Part shown: in pieces, positions 1 through 7,912 of the stretch
Layout: each line of letters opens with the position of its first letter
Numbering within the stretch: the first letter of the stretch is position 1
Origin: CAYTTA01 sp964440655
GTDB lineage: Bacteria; Bacteroidota; Rhodothermia; Balneolales; Balneolaceae
Length of the DNA stretch: 20,420 bases
Direction: 5' to 3'
Assembly (NCBI GenBank): GCA_964440655.1
Contig: CAYTTA010000047.1
Span: 1 to 20,420, forward strand
Translations under genes and position numbers: made by a program
Notes under the pieces: model-generated
The model's input: the letters and a program-made list of their open reading frames with translations, nothing else
Told to the model about the DNA's origin: nothing
Databases searched by the model: none

Positions 1-25
1 GAAATTGTCATCCACTACCGATCTA

Positions 26-3000
26 TCAGATCCTGTTTCCCACATATTTATTCATTTTTTTCAACAGACTTGTGCAGTATGAATCCATATTGTATTTCTT
101 GTTGATGATCCGCCTCCCGTTATCCGCAATCTCCTGCCACTGGATGGACGGATCCTGGACCAGATCTGTTATCGTTTTTTTATCATTTAAAAACAGGATG
201 CTTCTCCGGTCTTCGAAGCGTGCCTCCAGTCCGGGAGAACGGTCGGATACAATACAGCAGCCCCATCCCATCCCAGACTTCACCCGGCCGTGAAGAATAT
301 TTGGATAAGTGGGGTTGCAGTTCATAACGATCTTGGATTTCTGATACAGCTTGTTCAATTCACCAATCGATATCCTGCCGACCCACTCTATATTTTTCTT
401 TGAGAGAATCTTTCCATACCCTTTTACACTATTCTTGCCAGCTGTGATCACGATTCTCTTCTCATCGGGCACATCCACCAGACCCTGAAGCATCCTGAAC
501 CTTCTGTGATGGCGAACATGCTGATCCACAAGGTGGAGCATGTTCATCCACACATAATCCTCCCGGTTTTTATTTCTGTTGAATTCATACACCCCTCCCA
601 TCTCGGATCGGAATGCATCTTCAAAAAGATGCATGACTGTGTCATCCCGGTTCTCATCCAGAGATTCCACGAGTTTCTCCCCGACCAATCTTACTTTATT
701 TCCCATTCTGGTGAGCTGACGGAACAAACGGGATCGGTCCGCAGTCTCGGAACTGAGGACCCATGGGATGAGAATATCAATCTCGCGCCGATCAAGCCTT
801 CGTTGAGCTTTATTCGGATCTATTTCGATAATCGGGGCTGAATCCTCAATTACAAATGAAGGGTTTTGACCTGGCCCCAGGGTTTCGAGCTCCTCCAAGA
901 GAGATTTATCATAGGAATAGAAGATGGTCCTCCTCCCCATCTTCTCAAGCCGCTGCCACATAAAATCGGCAAACAGATGATCATCAATCAGAGCGAACAC
1001 ATTCATCTCCAGAAGATCAAACAGATTGGCACTTGTGACCCGGTCGATGGTCACCCAGGAGGGATAGCCCATCACACCGGTATAGAGTGCATGCCCGGGT
1101 TCTCTGCTAAGCTCCACCATCTTCCGCAGAAAATGTGGATCGGTTAACTCGACAATCTCACTTTCCACCCCTTCTTTAAGCGTCAATTCATGGAAAGCTC
1201 TCGCCCTGCGGTTATGAAGACCGTAAGCCATATCGGATGTGCCCGGAGAGAGATAGACCAGCTTCTTCAGATGGGGATATTTCTTTTGGACACCTGGAGA
1301 TTTTGCGGGTTTTCCGGAGAAACGGTCAGGCCAGCTGTTCAACACTGCATCAATATCATCATGAATTGCATGGATGAGATAATGAGAGGTCTTCAGGAGC
1401 CTGTTTTTTCTGTTCTGACCGGCAGGCGGCTTGACATAGTCATGCCGAAGCACGGCATCCGGAAAATAGATCAACTTTTCCTGTTCATATCCCGCACGAA
1501 AATAACGGTAACTCAGTTCCAGCCCTTCGTGATAGACGAGAAGCCGGTCGTTCCACCCCCCAACTTTGAAAAAGGCTTCAGGACGGAAGGAGGTATTTCC
1601 TTCCAGCAGACAGACCGCCGGCCGCGCCTCCGTACCAAGTTCATAATGCCAGGGTTTGGGTCCGTTCTTCGTTTTGGGCCGGTAGACGCCTCTGGCAATA
1701 TGGATCGCTCTCTCTTTATGAATCTTAAGGTGTGCCTGGATCAGCCCTTCTTCAGGTATACCGTCATCGTCGATGAAAATGATGATCTCACCATTCGAGA
1801 ACAAAGCACCGAAATTCCGGGCCATGCATGCCCCGGCGTTCTGTCTGAGATAGACCAGTGTGTCTACATAGGGAATAGCCTGCTGAACGACCTCCTCTTC
1901 CACACCATTGCTCACAAAGACAACTTCGGTGTGTTCCGTTTTTTGCCGGGTGATTTCCTGAAGATTCTTTAATACCTCATCGTTGATTCGGTTGCTTACA
2001 ACAACAACCGAACATTCGGGTTCTCTGACCGAACGGAAATTAACAACCCTGTCAAAAAAGTAGGAATAGAGGTGGCCTTTCTGTATCCAGTCCCTGCTCT
2101 CCAGACGAGACCAAAGTGATTCATCCAACTCTTCTCTCCTTGTTCCGATAGAGAGCAATGTATTTACGAGAATGAAAAACGCGAAGCCGTCTGATCCCTC
2201 ATGGTCAAGTTTTCGCTGGCACTCCTTGATCAGCTGTTTTTTAATCTCAGGGAGTCCGTTATCGATTTTTTTGCAGATGGAGTAGGCAAGTTCGGCTTTC
2301 CGGGCAGAGACAGGAGCCTTCCAGAAGGAATCACTGATGATCCGGTTTGTATGAATCCCGTTCGTGTGGATGCCGTTCGTGTGGATCCTGTTGGTTTCAA
2401 CTTCTTCCATTACACTCTCAGGAAGTTCTCCCCTCATTCCTGCATCGGAGGGCCTGGCTTGCGGACACGAACCGATTGACTGAAGAACCGGAAGCCTTCC
2501 TGTCACTCTTCGGAGAATCTCATTGTAATTCCTCCTCGTGCTGGAGGAAGGCTGGATCAGGATGGACAAATCGATCGGATTATGGAGATCACGAATTGTC
2601 TCTGGATTTCCATCCAGCCCCTCAAGCAACCTTCTCTCTTGTTCTCCGGACAAATAGGTGGTGATATCTTTCAACAGGATCCAAGCCTCCAGAACTCGGA
2701 CCATTAACCATTTTTCCTTATCCGTACGGATTTCAGCTCCATCCTGGACTGGCAGTGGGGGAAGGAACGGAAGCTCCAGATTGATGTTTTCCTGACCAAA
2801 TTTCGTCTCTTCAATCAATTTCTGCAGTATTTCGACAGACTGGCTCCTCCTGCCAAGAGCGTTCATCACCCGTATGAGGGTAAGGGACAGGGAGGTGCTC
2901 TTCATCCCACCCATATAGAGTGGGATGAGAAGTTCAGCAGCAGCTATCAACAGCACAGCTTTTTCAGATCGACTTGTTGAGGATTGATCGAAGTCGATCG

Positions 3001-6000
3001 CTTCCGCCGCACAAAGATAGTCCAGAGCCTTCAGATAGGTCCTGTTATTTGGGGAAAGGGATCTCTTCTTCCAACCGGCAATCAGATCATCTGTCCAGGG
3101 CAACCCACGCAGCACTTCTTTCCAAAGACCGGGTGCAGGGTCCTGAGGCTCAAAATCATCATTATGAATCAGCCCATCTTTGCGGAACTCTTCGAGCTGA
3201 GCCTCTTTAATGGCAATCAGGTTCATCAGGTAGGGATCATAGCCCTCCCCGAATTCAAAAGGAGAAAGCAAGCCGGCTCCCGGAATGTATTCGAACAGCC
3301 GATAGCTATAACTGTTGAGAGATCCGGCCAGGGCATCCCAACCTGTCCCTCCCCCTTCCACAGATAACAGAAGAACCGGCCCTGTTTCACTCAACAGTTT
3401 TTCCGCTCCGGCCAGGCATGCTCCCTCCATACCGTTCACATCCAGTTTGATGAAATGAACCTCCGGCCGTCCTTCATATTCCCACCAGGCGTCCAGTGTG
3501 GTCATTGAAATCTCTTCCGATCCGTTTTCATCAATCGCATTCAGCTCCGGTGTTTCAGCGAGTTTAAGTTTCGTTTTGCCGGCCCGCCTGGATACGGCAC
3601 GATCGACAACCTCCAGATTTACCAGACGATTTTCGAGTTTGCTCATCTCCAGATAGCGTCTGGCCAGTGAACCCGGCTCAAAAGCGAAAACACGTCCTTC
3701 CTTCCCTGTGATTTTCGCCATAGGAAGTGCATAGGAACCAAAGCTCGCACCGATGTCCAGGGCGGTCATTCCAGGTTTCAGCCAGTCTCGTAAAAACTGA
3801 AGTTCAGGTTCAAACCACTGCCCCTGCTCCAGCAATACATATGGTGTGAGCATCTTCAGGTCTCCCGGAGTGCAAATGGTCACGCCATCCTTCGTCTTGA
3901 GGTGTAGTATTTCCGGCAGATCCTGTTCAGAAGAGCCGTTATCACTTACTAAAGCTACCTTTGATTGGCCGTTGGTATGAACTCCATTCGTGACAGGAAA
4001 CCTCTCTCGAACCGGGGTATTATTCTCAGCAAAACCGCTGAAGTCCTCTGTAACAGCTTCAACCTCCTTTGCTGGCAGAGTTTTAATATCAATATGCTCC
4101 GCCCATTCCCCCTCGGCCAGACCTTTTTTATACCCTTCCAGCCTCTGCTTCCACATTTCCCGAAAAGCTGCCGCCAGATGAGCTCCAAATCGTCTCCCGT
4201 CACAGAGAGGTGACTCCTTCACCTGATCGCGCATTTTCATACGAAGATCTGCCAGCAGGTCCAGGTTTTCCGCCAGATCGACCGCTTTCTCTATGTACGC
4301 TTCCCAACTCTCCGTTACCCATTCCGGAAAGCCTGCATTGGCCAGGTGGGTGGCTGAATGACGACCTGCAAATGTCGGACCCGGCTTTGAGATGACCGGC
4401 ACCCCCATCCAGAGTGCTTCACAGGTGGTCAATCCGCCCGAGTATGGCCAGGGGTCAAGGGCGATATCAATCTGGTTGTAGCTGGCCAAAAGCTCAGGGT
4501 GGGGCGATTGCCCTTCAAACCGGAGGCGATCTTCCGAGATACCGTACTCTTGCATCACATCCACGATTCGTTTTCGCAATGCTTCGGTATCGTACTGCCT
4601 GCTTTTCAAAAAAAGTCGGCTTTTCGGCACTCGATTAAGAATAGCTGCCCACTTTTCCAGGATCTGTTCATTTACCTTTGTCGGATTGTTGAAGCAGCCA
4701 AAGGTGACATATCCATTCTCTTTTGCCGGTAGTGTTGCCACCTCAGGAGCATAGTCCGGTGGCAGATAACAGATGTAGTCGTCCGGCAGCCGAACCAATT
4801 TTTCGGTGTACCATTCCTCCTCACCTGCCGGCGTTTCGTAATGATCGGTGATCAGATAGTCTACCGCCTCCAGCCCGGTGGTGTTAAACAGACCGCCTAC
4901 CCACTTCACAATAATCGGAGCCGGTTCCAGCACCACCGTTTTCAGACGGGTGTCTCCGGCATGGCCGCAGAGTTCCACCAGAATATCAATCTCATCCTCC
5001 CGAAGAATTCCCGACAAGACCTCATCGTTATATCCGATCACCGACTGCCATTTGTCGGATCTCTCATAGATCCGCCGGGTGATTGCGTCGTGTGTGCTGT
5101 TTGTGGAGTAGCAGTAGATCTCAAAATGGCTTTTGGGCAGGTTTTCCAGAGCTTTGGTAATCATCCAGCCTACAGGATGTTGCCGGAATCCACCCGAGAT
5201 CAACCCGATCCTGAGTTTTTTATCCACATTGAGATCCGATGGTACAGGTCGTTCAGGCCGAACAGCGGGGGCAAAATGCCTGTCCCATAGTTTGTGGGCT
5301 TCAAAGATCTCTTCTTTTCTCCTCTTCGGATTGTAGTGCATCCCCATCAGATAGTTGGAGAGCGACTGAAACATCTCCGGTTGATCCTTGAAAGCTCTCA
5401 GGTAGTTCTCTTCGGACTCTTCAAACCGTCCGAGATCCTGCAGGCAGAGGGCGTAATTGCTGCGTATCCCGCCCACTTCGGGATGCACCTCAAGCATTCG
5501 CTCATAAAGAGTAACCGCTTTGTCATAGTCTCCCTGGTGTTTATAGAGTTCAGCCAGCGTCACCTTGGCCGGGACATCCCGAGGGTTCTCCTCCATTACC
5601 CGATGCAGACTTTCTTCAGCCTCTGCGAACCTCCCCATCTTCTGAAGAACCTCGGCGCGGGCGATCAACGCTTGGGAATGGTTCCGATCCATCTTCAGGG
5701 TGACATCGTACATCTCCAATGCTTTCGGAAAATTCCCTTGAGCCTGGAAAATCTCCCCGATCCGGAAAGCCACCGAATAACTCTTTGGATCCAGCTGATT
5801 GGCCCGGGCATAGCAGTTCAGTGCCTCTTCAAGACGTGCTTGAGATCGGTAGATTTGCCCCAGATGAAGCCATCCTTTAAAAAATTCAGGATCGATATCC
5901 AGAGCACGTTTCTCATGCTCTTCAGCCTTGTCGTACTCCCCAAGGTGGAAATGACATATAGATAAAGAGTGCCAGGTTGCCGGATCCTCCGACCCCTTTT

Positions 6001-6235
6001 CCAGCGAGGCGTTAAGCAGCTCCATCGCCGTGCTGTACTCCCTCTTCTGAATAAAGGCGATTCCCAGAAGATGAAAGACCGGCCAGGGAGCGCTCTTCTT
6101 CGCAAGAGGTTGAAGTAGCTGAATGGCCTGATCCGGCTGAGGTCTTTTTTTATTCAACAGAGCCTGGGCGCGTGCGAGTTTTACTTTCACTTCGGAAATA
6201 CTTTGGAGTTGGAAAATTCTCTCTGGAACGTGCAA
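26..6235 (-). CDS. Giant TPR / GT41 O-glycosyltransferase / FkbM methyltransferase / GT2 / GT4-like fusion protein
   Basis: A single open frame encodes about 2069 residues. Residues ~15-295 form about eight TPR units. Residues ~335-700 match the GT41 (O-GlcNAc transferase/SPINDLY) catalytic region, with a FNNPTKVN motif and a DPWPYSGGLTTCEALWMGVP stretch typical of the nucleotide-sugar site. Residues ~800-960 are an FkbM-type SAM methyltransferase (LDIGASFG near 825, later FIKLDVNGMEG). Residues ~965-1280 are helical and unassigned. Residues ~1405-1600 are a GT2 glycosyltransferase with SVVVVSN and FIDDDG. Residues ~1656-2069 resemble GT4/CgeB-type transferases. Two linkers carry HTNG repeats. 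The product is probably a cytoplasmic protein that O-glycosylates a target recognised by the TPRs, then methylates and extends the glycan; flagellin is the likely target because fliS lies divergently alongside, but this is inference. The start is uncertain: TTG at 6235 follows an in-frame stop and has only a weak RBS, GTG near 6190 is an alternative, and the next Met is residue 71. The DNA looks more AT-rich than the flg genes. Confidence 0.9.
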   Translation of the reverse strand: MHVPERIFQLQSISEVKVKLARAQALLNKKRPQPDQAIQLLQPLAKKSAPWPVFHLLGIAFIQKREYSTAMELLNASLEKGSEDPATWHSLSICHFHLGEYDKAEEHEKRALDIDPEFFKGWLHLGQIYRSQARLEEALNCYARANQLDPKSYSVAFRIGEIFQAQGNFPKALEMYDVTLKMDRNHSQALIARAEVLQKMGRFAEAEESLHRVMEENPRDVPAKVTLAELYKHQGDYDKAVTLYERMLEVHPEVGGIRSNYALCLQDLGRFEESEENYLRAFKDQPEMFQSLSNYLMGMHYNPKRRKEEIFEAHKLWDRHFAPAVRPERPVPSDLNVDKKLRIGLISGGFRQHPVGWMITKALENLPKSHFEIYCYSTNSTHDAITRRIYERSDKWQSVIGYNDEVLSGILREDEIDILVELCGHAGDTRLKTVVLEPAPIIVKWVGGLFNTTGLEAVDYLITDHYETPAGEEEWYTEKLVRLPDDYICYLPPDYAPEVATLPAKENGYVTFGCFNNPTKVNEQILEKWAAILNRVPKSRLFLKSRQYDTEALRKRIVDVMQEYGISEDRLRFEGQSPHPELLASYNQIDIALDPWPYSGGLTTCEALWMGVPVISKPGPTFAGRHSATHLANAGFPEWVTESWEAYIEKAVDLAENLDLLADLRMKMRDQVKESPLCDGRRFGAHLAAAFREMWKQRLEGYKKGLAEGEWAEHIDIKTLPAKEVEAVTEDFSGFAENNTPVRERFPVTNGVHTNGQSKVALVSDNGSSEQDLPEILHLKTKDGVTICTPGDLKMLTPYVLLEQGQWFEPELQFLRDWLKPGMTALDIGASFGSYALPMAKITGKEGRVFAFEPGSLARRYLEMSKLENRLVNLEVVDRAVSRRAGKTKLKLAETPELNAIDENGSEEISMTTLDAWWEYEGRPEVHFIKLDVNGMEGACLAGAEKLLSETGPVLLLSVEGGGTGWDALAGSLNSYSYRLFEYIPGAGLLSPFEFGEGYDPYLMNLIAIKEAQLEEFRKDGLIHNDDFEPQDPAPGLWKEVLRGLPWTDDLIAGWKKRSLSPNNRTYLKALDYLCAAEAIDFDQSSTSRSEKAVLLIAAAELLIPLYMGGMKSTSLSLTLIRVMNALGRRSQSVEILQKLIEETKFGQENINLELPFLPPLPVQDGAEIRTDKEKWLMVRVLEAWILLKDITTYLSGEQERRLLEGLDGNPETIRDLHNPIDLSILIQPSSSTRRNYNEILRRVTGRLPVLQSIGSCPQARPSDAGMRGELPESVMEEVETNRIHTNGIHTNGIHTNRIISDSFWKAPVSARKAELAYSICKKIDNGLPEIKKQLIKECQRKLDHEGSDGFAFFILVNTLLSIGTRREELDESLWSRLESRDWIQKGHLYSYFFDRVVNFRSVREPECSVVVVSNRINDEVLKNLQEITRQKTEHTEVVFVSNGVEEEVVQQAIPYVDTLVYLRQNAGACMARNFGALFSNGEIIIFIDDDGIPEEGLIQAHLKIHKERAIHIARGVYRPKTKNGPKPWHYELGTEARPAVCLLEGNTSFRPEAFFKVGGWNDRLLVYHEGLELSYRYFRAGYEQEKLIYFPDAVLRHDYVKPPAGQNRKNRLLKTSHYLIHAIHDDIDAVLNSWPDRFSGKPAKSPGVQKKYPHLKKLVYLSPGTSDMAYGLHNRRARAFHELTLKEGVESEIVELTDPHFLRKMVELSREPGHALYTGVMGYPSWVTIDRVTSANLFDLLEMNVFALIDDHLFADFMWQRLEKMGRRTIFYSYDKSLLEELETLGPGQNPSFVIEDSAPIIEIDPNKAQRRLDRREIDILIPWVLSSETADRSRLFRQLTRMGNKVRLVGEKLVESLDENRDDTVMHLFEDAFRSEMGGVYEFNRNKNREDYVWMNMLHLVDQHVRHHRRFRMLQGLVDVPDEKRIVITAGKNSVKGYGKILSKKNIEWVGRISIGELNKLYQKSKIVMNCNPTYPNILHGRVKSGMGWGCCIVSDRSPGLEARFEDRRSILFLNDKKTITDLVQDPSIQWQEIADNGRRIINKKYNMDSYCTSLLKKMNKYVGNRI
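2341..2395 (-). repeat. 15-bp tandem repeat encoding NGIHT units
   Basis: On the plus strand the unit CCGTTCGTGTGGAT repeats with a 15-base period, with two near-exact copies and degenerate copies on either side. It encodes about three to four copies of a five-residue unit (HTNGI) around residues 1280-1299 of the giant transferase. This lies in the linker just before the GT2 module. A related shorter run (VTNGVHTNG) lies around 3960-3995, in the linker between the GT41 and FkbM modules. Confidence 0.75.
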
Positions 6236-6382
6236 TTAACATGCCTTGTGACCACTCAACCCTCCTCAGGACCAAATAGCCCAGAAATAACGGGCTCAAA
6301 AAACATTTTACCGTGAATCGTCTCCAACCGGAGCGCAGAGATCACACAAAATTTTTCCCGGATAGAAATTATTTCCTCTCTA

Positions 6383-6396
6383 CGTGAGCTCTCACG
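6383..6396. promoter_or_regulatory. Perfect 14-bp dyad, candidate operator
   Basis: CGTGAGCTCTCACG has two 6-base arms that are exact reverse complements around a 2-base centre. It sits about 150 bases upstream of the giant transferase start and about 320 bases upstream of fliS. A regulator site is plausible from its position and symmetry, but a 14-bp dyad can arise by chance, so this is weak evidence. Confidence 0.25.
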
Positions 6397-6433
6397 CGCA
6401 TCTGTAACCCATGCCAGAGGAATGAATTTCTGC

Positions 6434-6448
6434 TGGATTGCCCCTTGC
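6434..6448 (+). promoter_or_regulatory. Candidate sigma-54 (-24/-12) promoter toward fliS
   Basis: TGGATTGCCCCTTGC matches the TGG...TTGC core of sigma-54 promoters with the required GG-N10-GC spacing. The -24 element departs from the usual TGGCACG in its middle bases. Transcription would begin near 6460, leaving a leader of about 250 bases before fliS, which is long. The nearby NtrC-family activator gene (7913-9406) makes sigma-54 control reasonable. This is a motif match by eye only. Confidence 0.35.
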
Positions 6449-6509
6449 CCCGGTCAAATCCAGAATGATCAGTCACTTGCCGGATAGAGGAAAAAAATGA
6501 CCTGGAAGG

Positions 6510-6536
6510 TTATCCGATCCGGAATCGTACCGATAA
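6510..6536 (+). promoter_or_regulatory. Weak sigma-28 (FliA)-like promoter match
   Basis: ACCGATAA at 6529-6536 matches seven of eight bases of the GCCGATAA flagellar -10 element. Fifteen bases upstream lies TTAT, a poor match to the TAAA -35 element. The site reads toward fliS, which in many bacteria is a late, sigma-28-dependent gene. The poor -35 keeps the call tentative. Confidence 0.2.
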
Positions 6537-6716
6537 TTCATCTGCAGGATTCGTTCAAATCCGGGGAACCGGTTTTGAGCAGGATGCGAGATTTGCTTTT
6601 GTAACCGGTCAGTACCGCTCCCCATCTGTGCGACAAAGGGAAACGGAACGGTTTTTGCCTCTATTCCGGGCAAGTCAATCGGGAGCAATTCTACAGCCAT
6701 CAAACAATTGACCAGA

Positions 6717-7055
6717 ATGAATCTTCAGGATCCTCAAAAAGTCTATCAGCAACAGGCCATCCTCAATGCATCGCCAGTTCAGCTGGTTGTCAAACTTTAC
6801 GATCTTTTGCTTCAGGCAACCTGGCGTGAAGACAGGGACAAGACTCTCAGTATTCTTTCGGCCCTCATCACCGGGCTGAATTACGATTACGAACCGGCCG
6901 ATCAGCTCTTCTCCCTCTACCGCTATTGCCAGGATCTGGCCCGGAAAGGAGAATTCGAAGAGATCCGCGAGCTTCTGGAGCCGCTCCGGGATACCTGGAC
7001 AGAGATCGCGCAGGGCGGTGCCCGGACATCACCCCAAACAACCGAAAGGAGTTGA
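6717..7055 (+). CDS. fliS: Flagellin export chaperone FliS (short form)
   Basis: FliS binds the C-terminus of newly made flagellin in the cytoplasm, keeps it unpolymerised and brings it to the export gate. The N-terminus (VYQQQAILNASPVQLVVKLYD, here split from the rest) follows the YQ-x(n)-ASP-x-QL-x-LYD pattern of the family, and the C-terminal helix LRDTWTEI is also typical. The protein is about 112 residues against roughly 120-135 usually; the end of helix 1 and start of helix 2 appear about ten residues shorter. ATG 6717 is chosen over the upstream in-frame TTG 6708 because it places the conserved start correctly; no clear RBS precedes either. It heads a tight run with the next two genes. 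Confidence 0.85.
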   Translation: MNLQDPQKVYQQQAILNASPVQLVVKLYDLLLQATWREDRDKTLSILSALITGLNYDYEPADQLFSLYRYCQDLARKGEFEEIRELLEPLRDTWTEIAQGGARTSPQTTERS

Positions 7056-7061
7056 AACATC

Positions 7062-7469
7062 ATGCAGGTGATTCAACAGCTGAAACAACTCGTAGACCTA
7101 ACAAGACAGCTCTCCGCCGAATTGGATGAAGGGACAGATGCGGACGACCATCTGTCTGAAACCGGGAAGGAGTGGTATGGCCTGGATAAGGTTAAACGGA
7201 TCCAGGATTTGATGGATCACCGCGAAGAGTGTATTGCGGAATTGACCGGGGAAGTTAAATCGATGGATCCCGCTCTTTTTTCTTCTTTCGAACAGAAAAA
7301 GGTCGAAAGCCTCTTTGAAGAATTTGACCGGCTGGAGCGAATACTGCAGGAGTCTCTTCGGGAAACCCTTGTCCGTCAAGAGACTCGTGTAAACGAGGTA
7401 ACACGAAACCGGCAGGCTTTGAAAAGCTATCGAAAGACTTCGGAAACACCGGATATTTCCTTTTATTGA
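7062..7469 (+). CDS. FliT-like small helical flagellar protein
   Basis: This 135-residue protein is rich in charged residues and predicted amphipathic helix, with no signal peptide or membrane segment. A GGAG ribosome site about ten bases before ATG 7062 supports the start. The C-terminus (a long helix ending near NRQALKSYRKTS, then PDISFY) resembles the tail of FliT/FlgN-type export chaperones, and FliT often directly follows FliS. FliT binds the filament cap protein FliD and, in enterobacteria, modulates FlhDC. Sequence identity in this family is low, so the assignment rests mostly on position, size and helical character. It lies 6 bases after fliS and is probably translated from the same message. 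Confidence 0.5.
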   Translation: MQVIQQLKQLVDLTRQLSAELDEGTDADDHLSETGKEWYGLDKVKRIQDLMDHREECIAELTGEVKSMDPALFSSFEQKKVESLFEEFDRLERILQESLRETLVRQETRVNEVTRNRQALKSYRKTSETPDISFY

Positions 7470-7499
7470 GAGTCGCAACCAGGACTCAGGATCCAGCTT

Positions 7500-7856
7500 A
7501 TGAATGTCCAGAATCTGTCCAATCAACTGCATGGCAATCTGACCGGAGCGGATCCGGTCGATCGGAATGTTCCGGCAGGCGATACCGGATCCGGGCATCC
7601 GAACCGGTCAGCCTGTAGTGACAGACTCTCACTTGAACACTTTCCCTCGCGCAACGAACATCTGTTCGCCAGAATCGAACTGGAGAAACAGAACCACGCT
7701 TCGTTCGAGAGACTCAAATCGATGCGTTCCAAACTCTCGGAATACCATTCGGCCAGGGAGATATCGGCCGAAGCCGCCGCAAAGACCGAGATAGGAAAAG
7801 TGTTGGATGATCCGGATGTCCGGGAAGAGATCGCCAGAAAAATGGCGGGCCTCTGA
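7500..7856 (+). CDS. Hypothetical protein in fliS operon, possible FlgM-like regulator
   Basis: This 118-residue protein has a polar, apparently disordered first half and a helical second half from about residue 55, ending DDPDVREEIARKM. An AGGA element before ATG 7500 supports translation. I do not recognise a family with confidence. Small size, a disordered N-terminus, a DRLSLE motif before helical segments and a position inside a flagellar operon are loosely reminiscent of the anti-sigma-28 factor FlgM, but the characteristic C-terminal FlgM pattern is not convincingly present. It lies 30 bases after the FliT-like gene and 56 bases before the regulator gene. Confidence 0.55.
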   Translation: MNVQNLSNQLHGNLTGADPVDRNVPAGDTGSGHPNRSACSDRLSLEHFPSRNEHLFARIELEKQNHASFERLKSMRSKLSEYHSAREISAEAAAKTEIGKVLDDPDVREEIARKMAGL

Positions 7857-7912
7857 CTCCCGGCACCTCCGCTTTCGCTATACACACGCTATAATCATTG
7901 AACGAGTTATCT

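Larger units (their letters stand above)
6236..6716. other. Divergent intergenic region between giant transferase and fliS
   Basis: About 480 bases separate the two divergent genes, and no convincing gene lies here. Contents seen: a perfect dyad at 6383-6396, a GG-N10-GC sigma-54-like site at 6434-6448 reading toward fliS, a weak sigma-28-like match at 6510-6536, and a 35-codon open frame from ATG 6497 to TAA 6604 preceded by AGAGGA at good spacing. The mini-frame (start MTWKVIRSG) has no family I recognise and may be chance. The minus-strand frame at 6473-6703 is also unrecognised. No terminator is evident; the AGCCC/GGGCT hairpin near 6278-6296 has no T-run on the right side for either strand. 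Confidence 0.6.

Noticed and set aside
6278..6296. AGCCC/GGGCT hairpin as terminator
   Set aside because: Only five pairs, and the adjacent run is A on the plus strand with no T-run following the stem in either direction of use.
6473..6703. 76-codon minus-strand open frame in the fliS upstream region
   Set aside because: No recognisable domain or clear RBS; the plus frames are similarly open here, so chance is likely.
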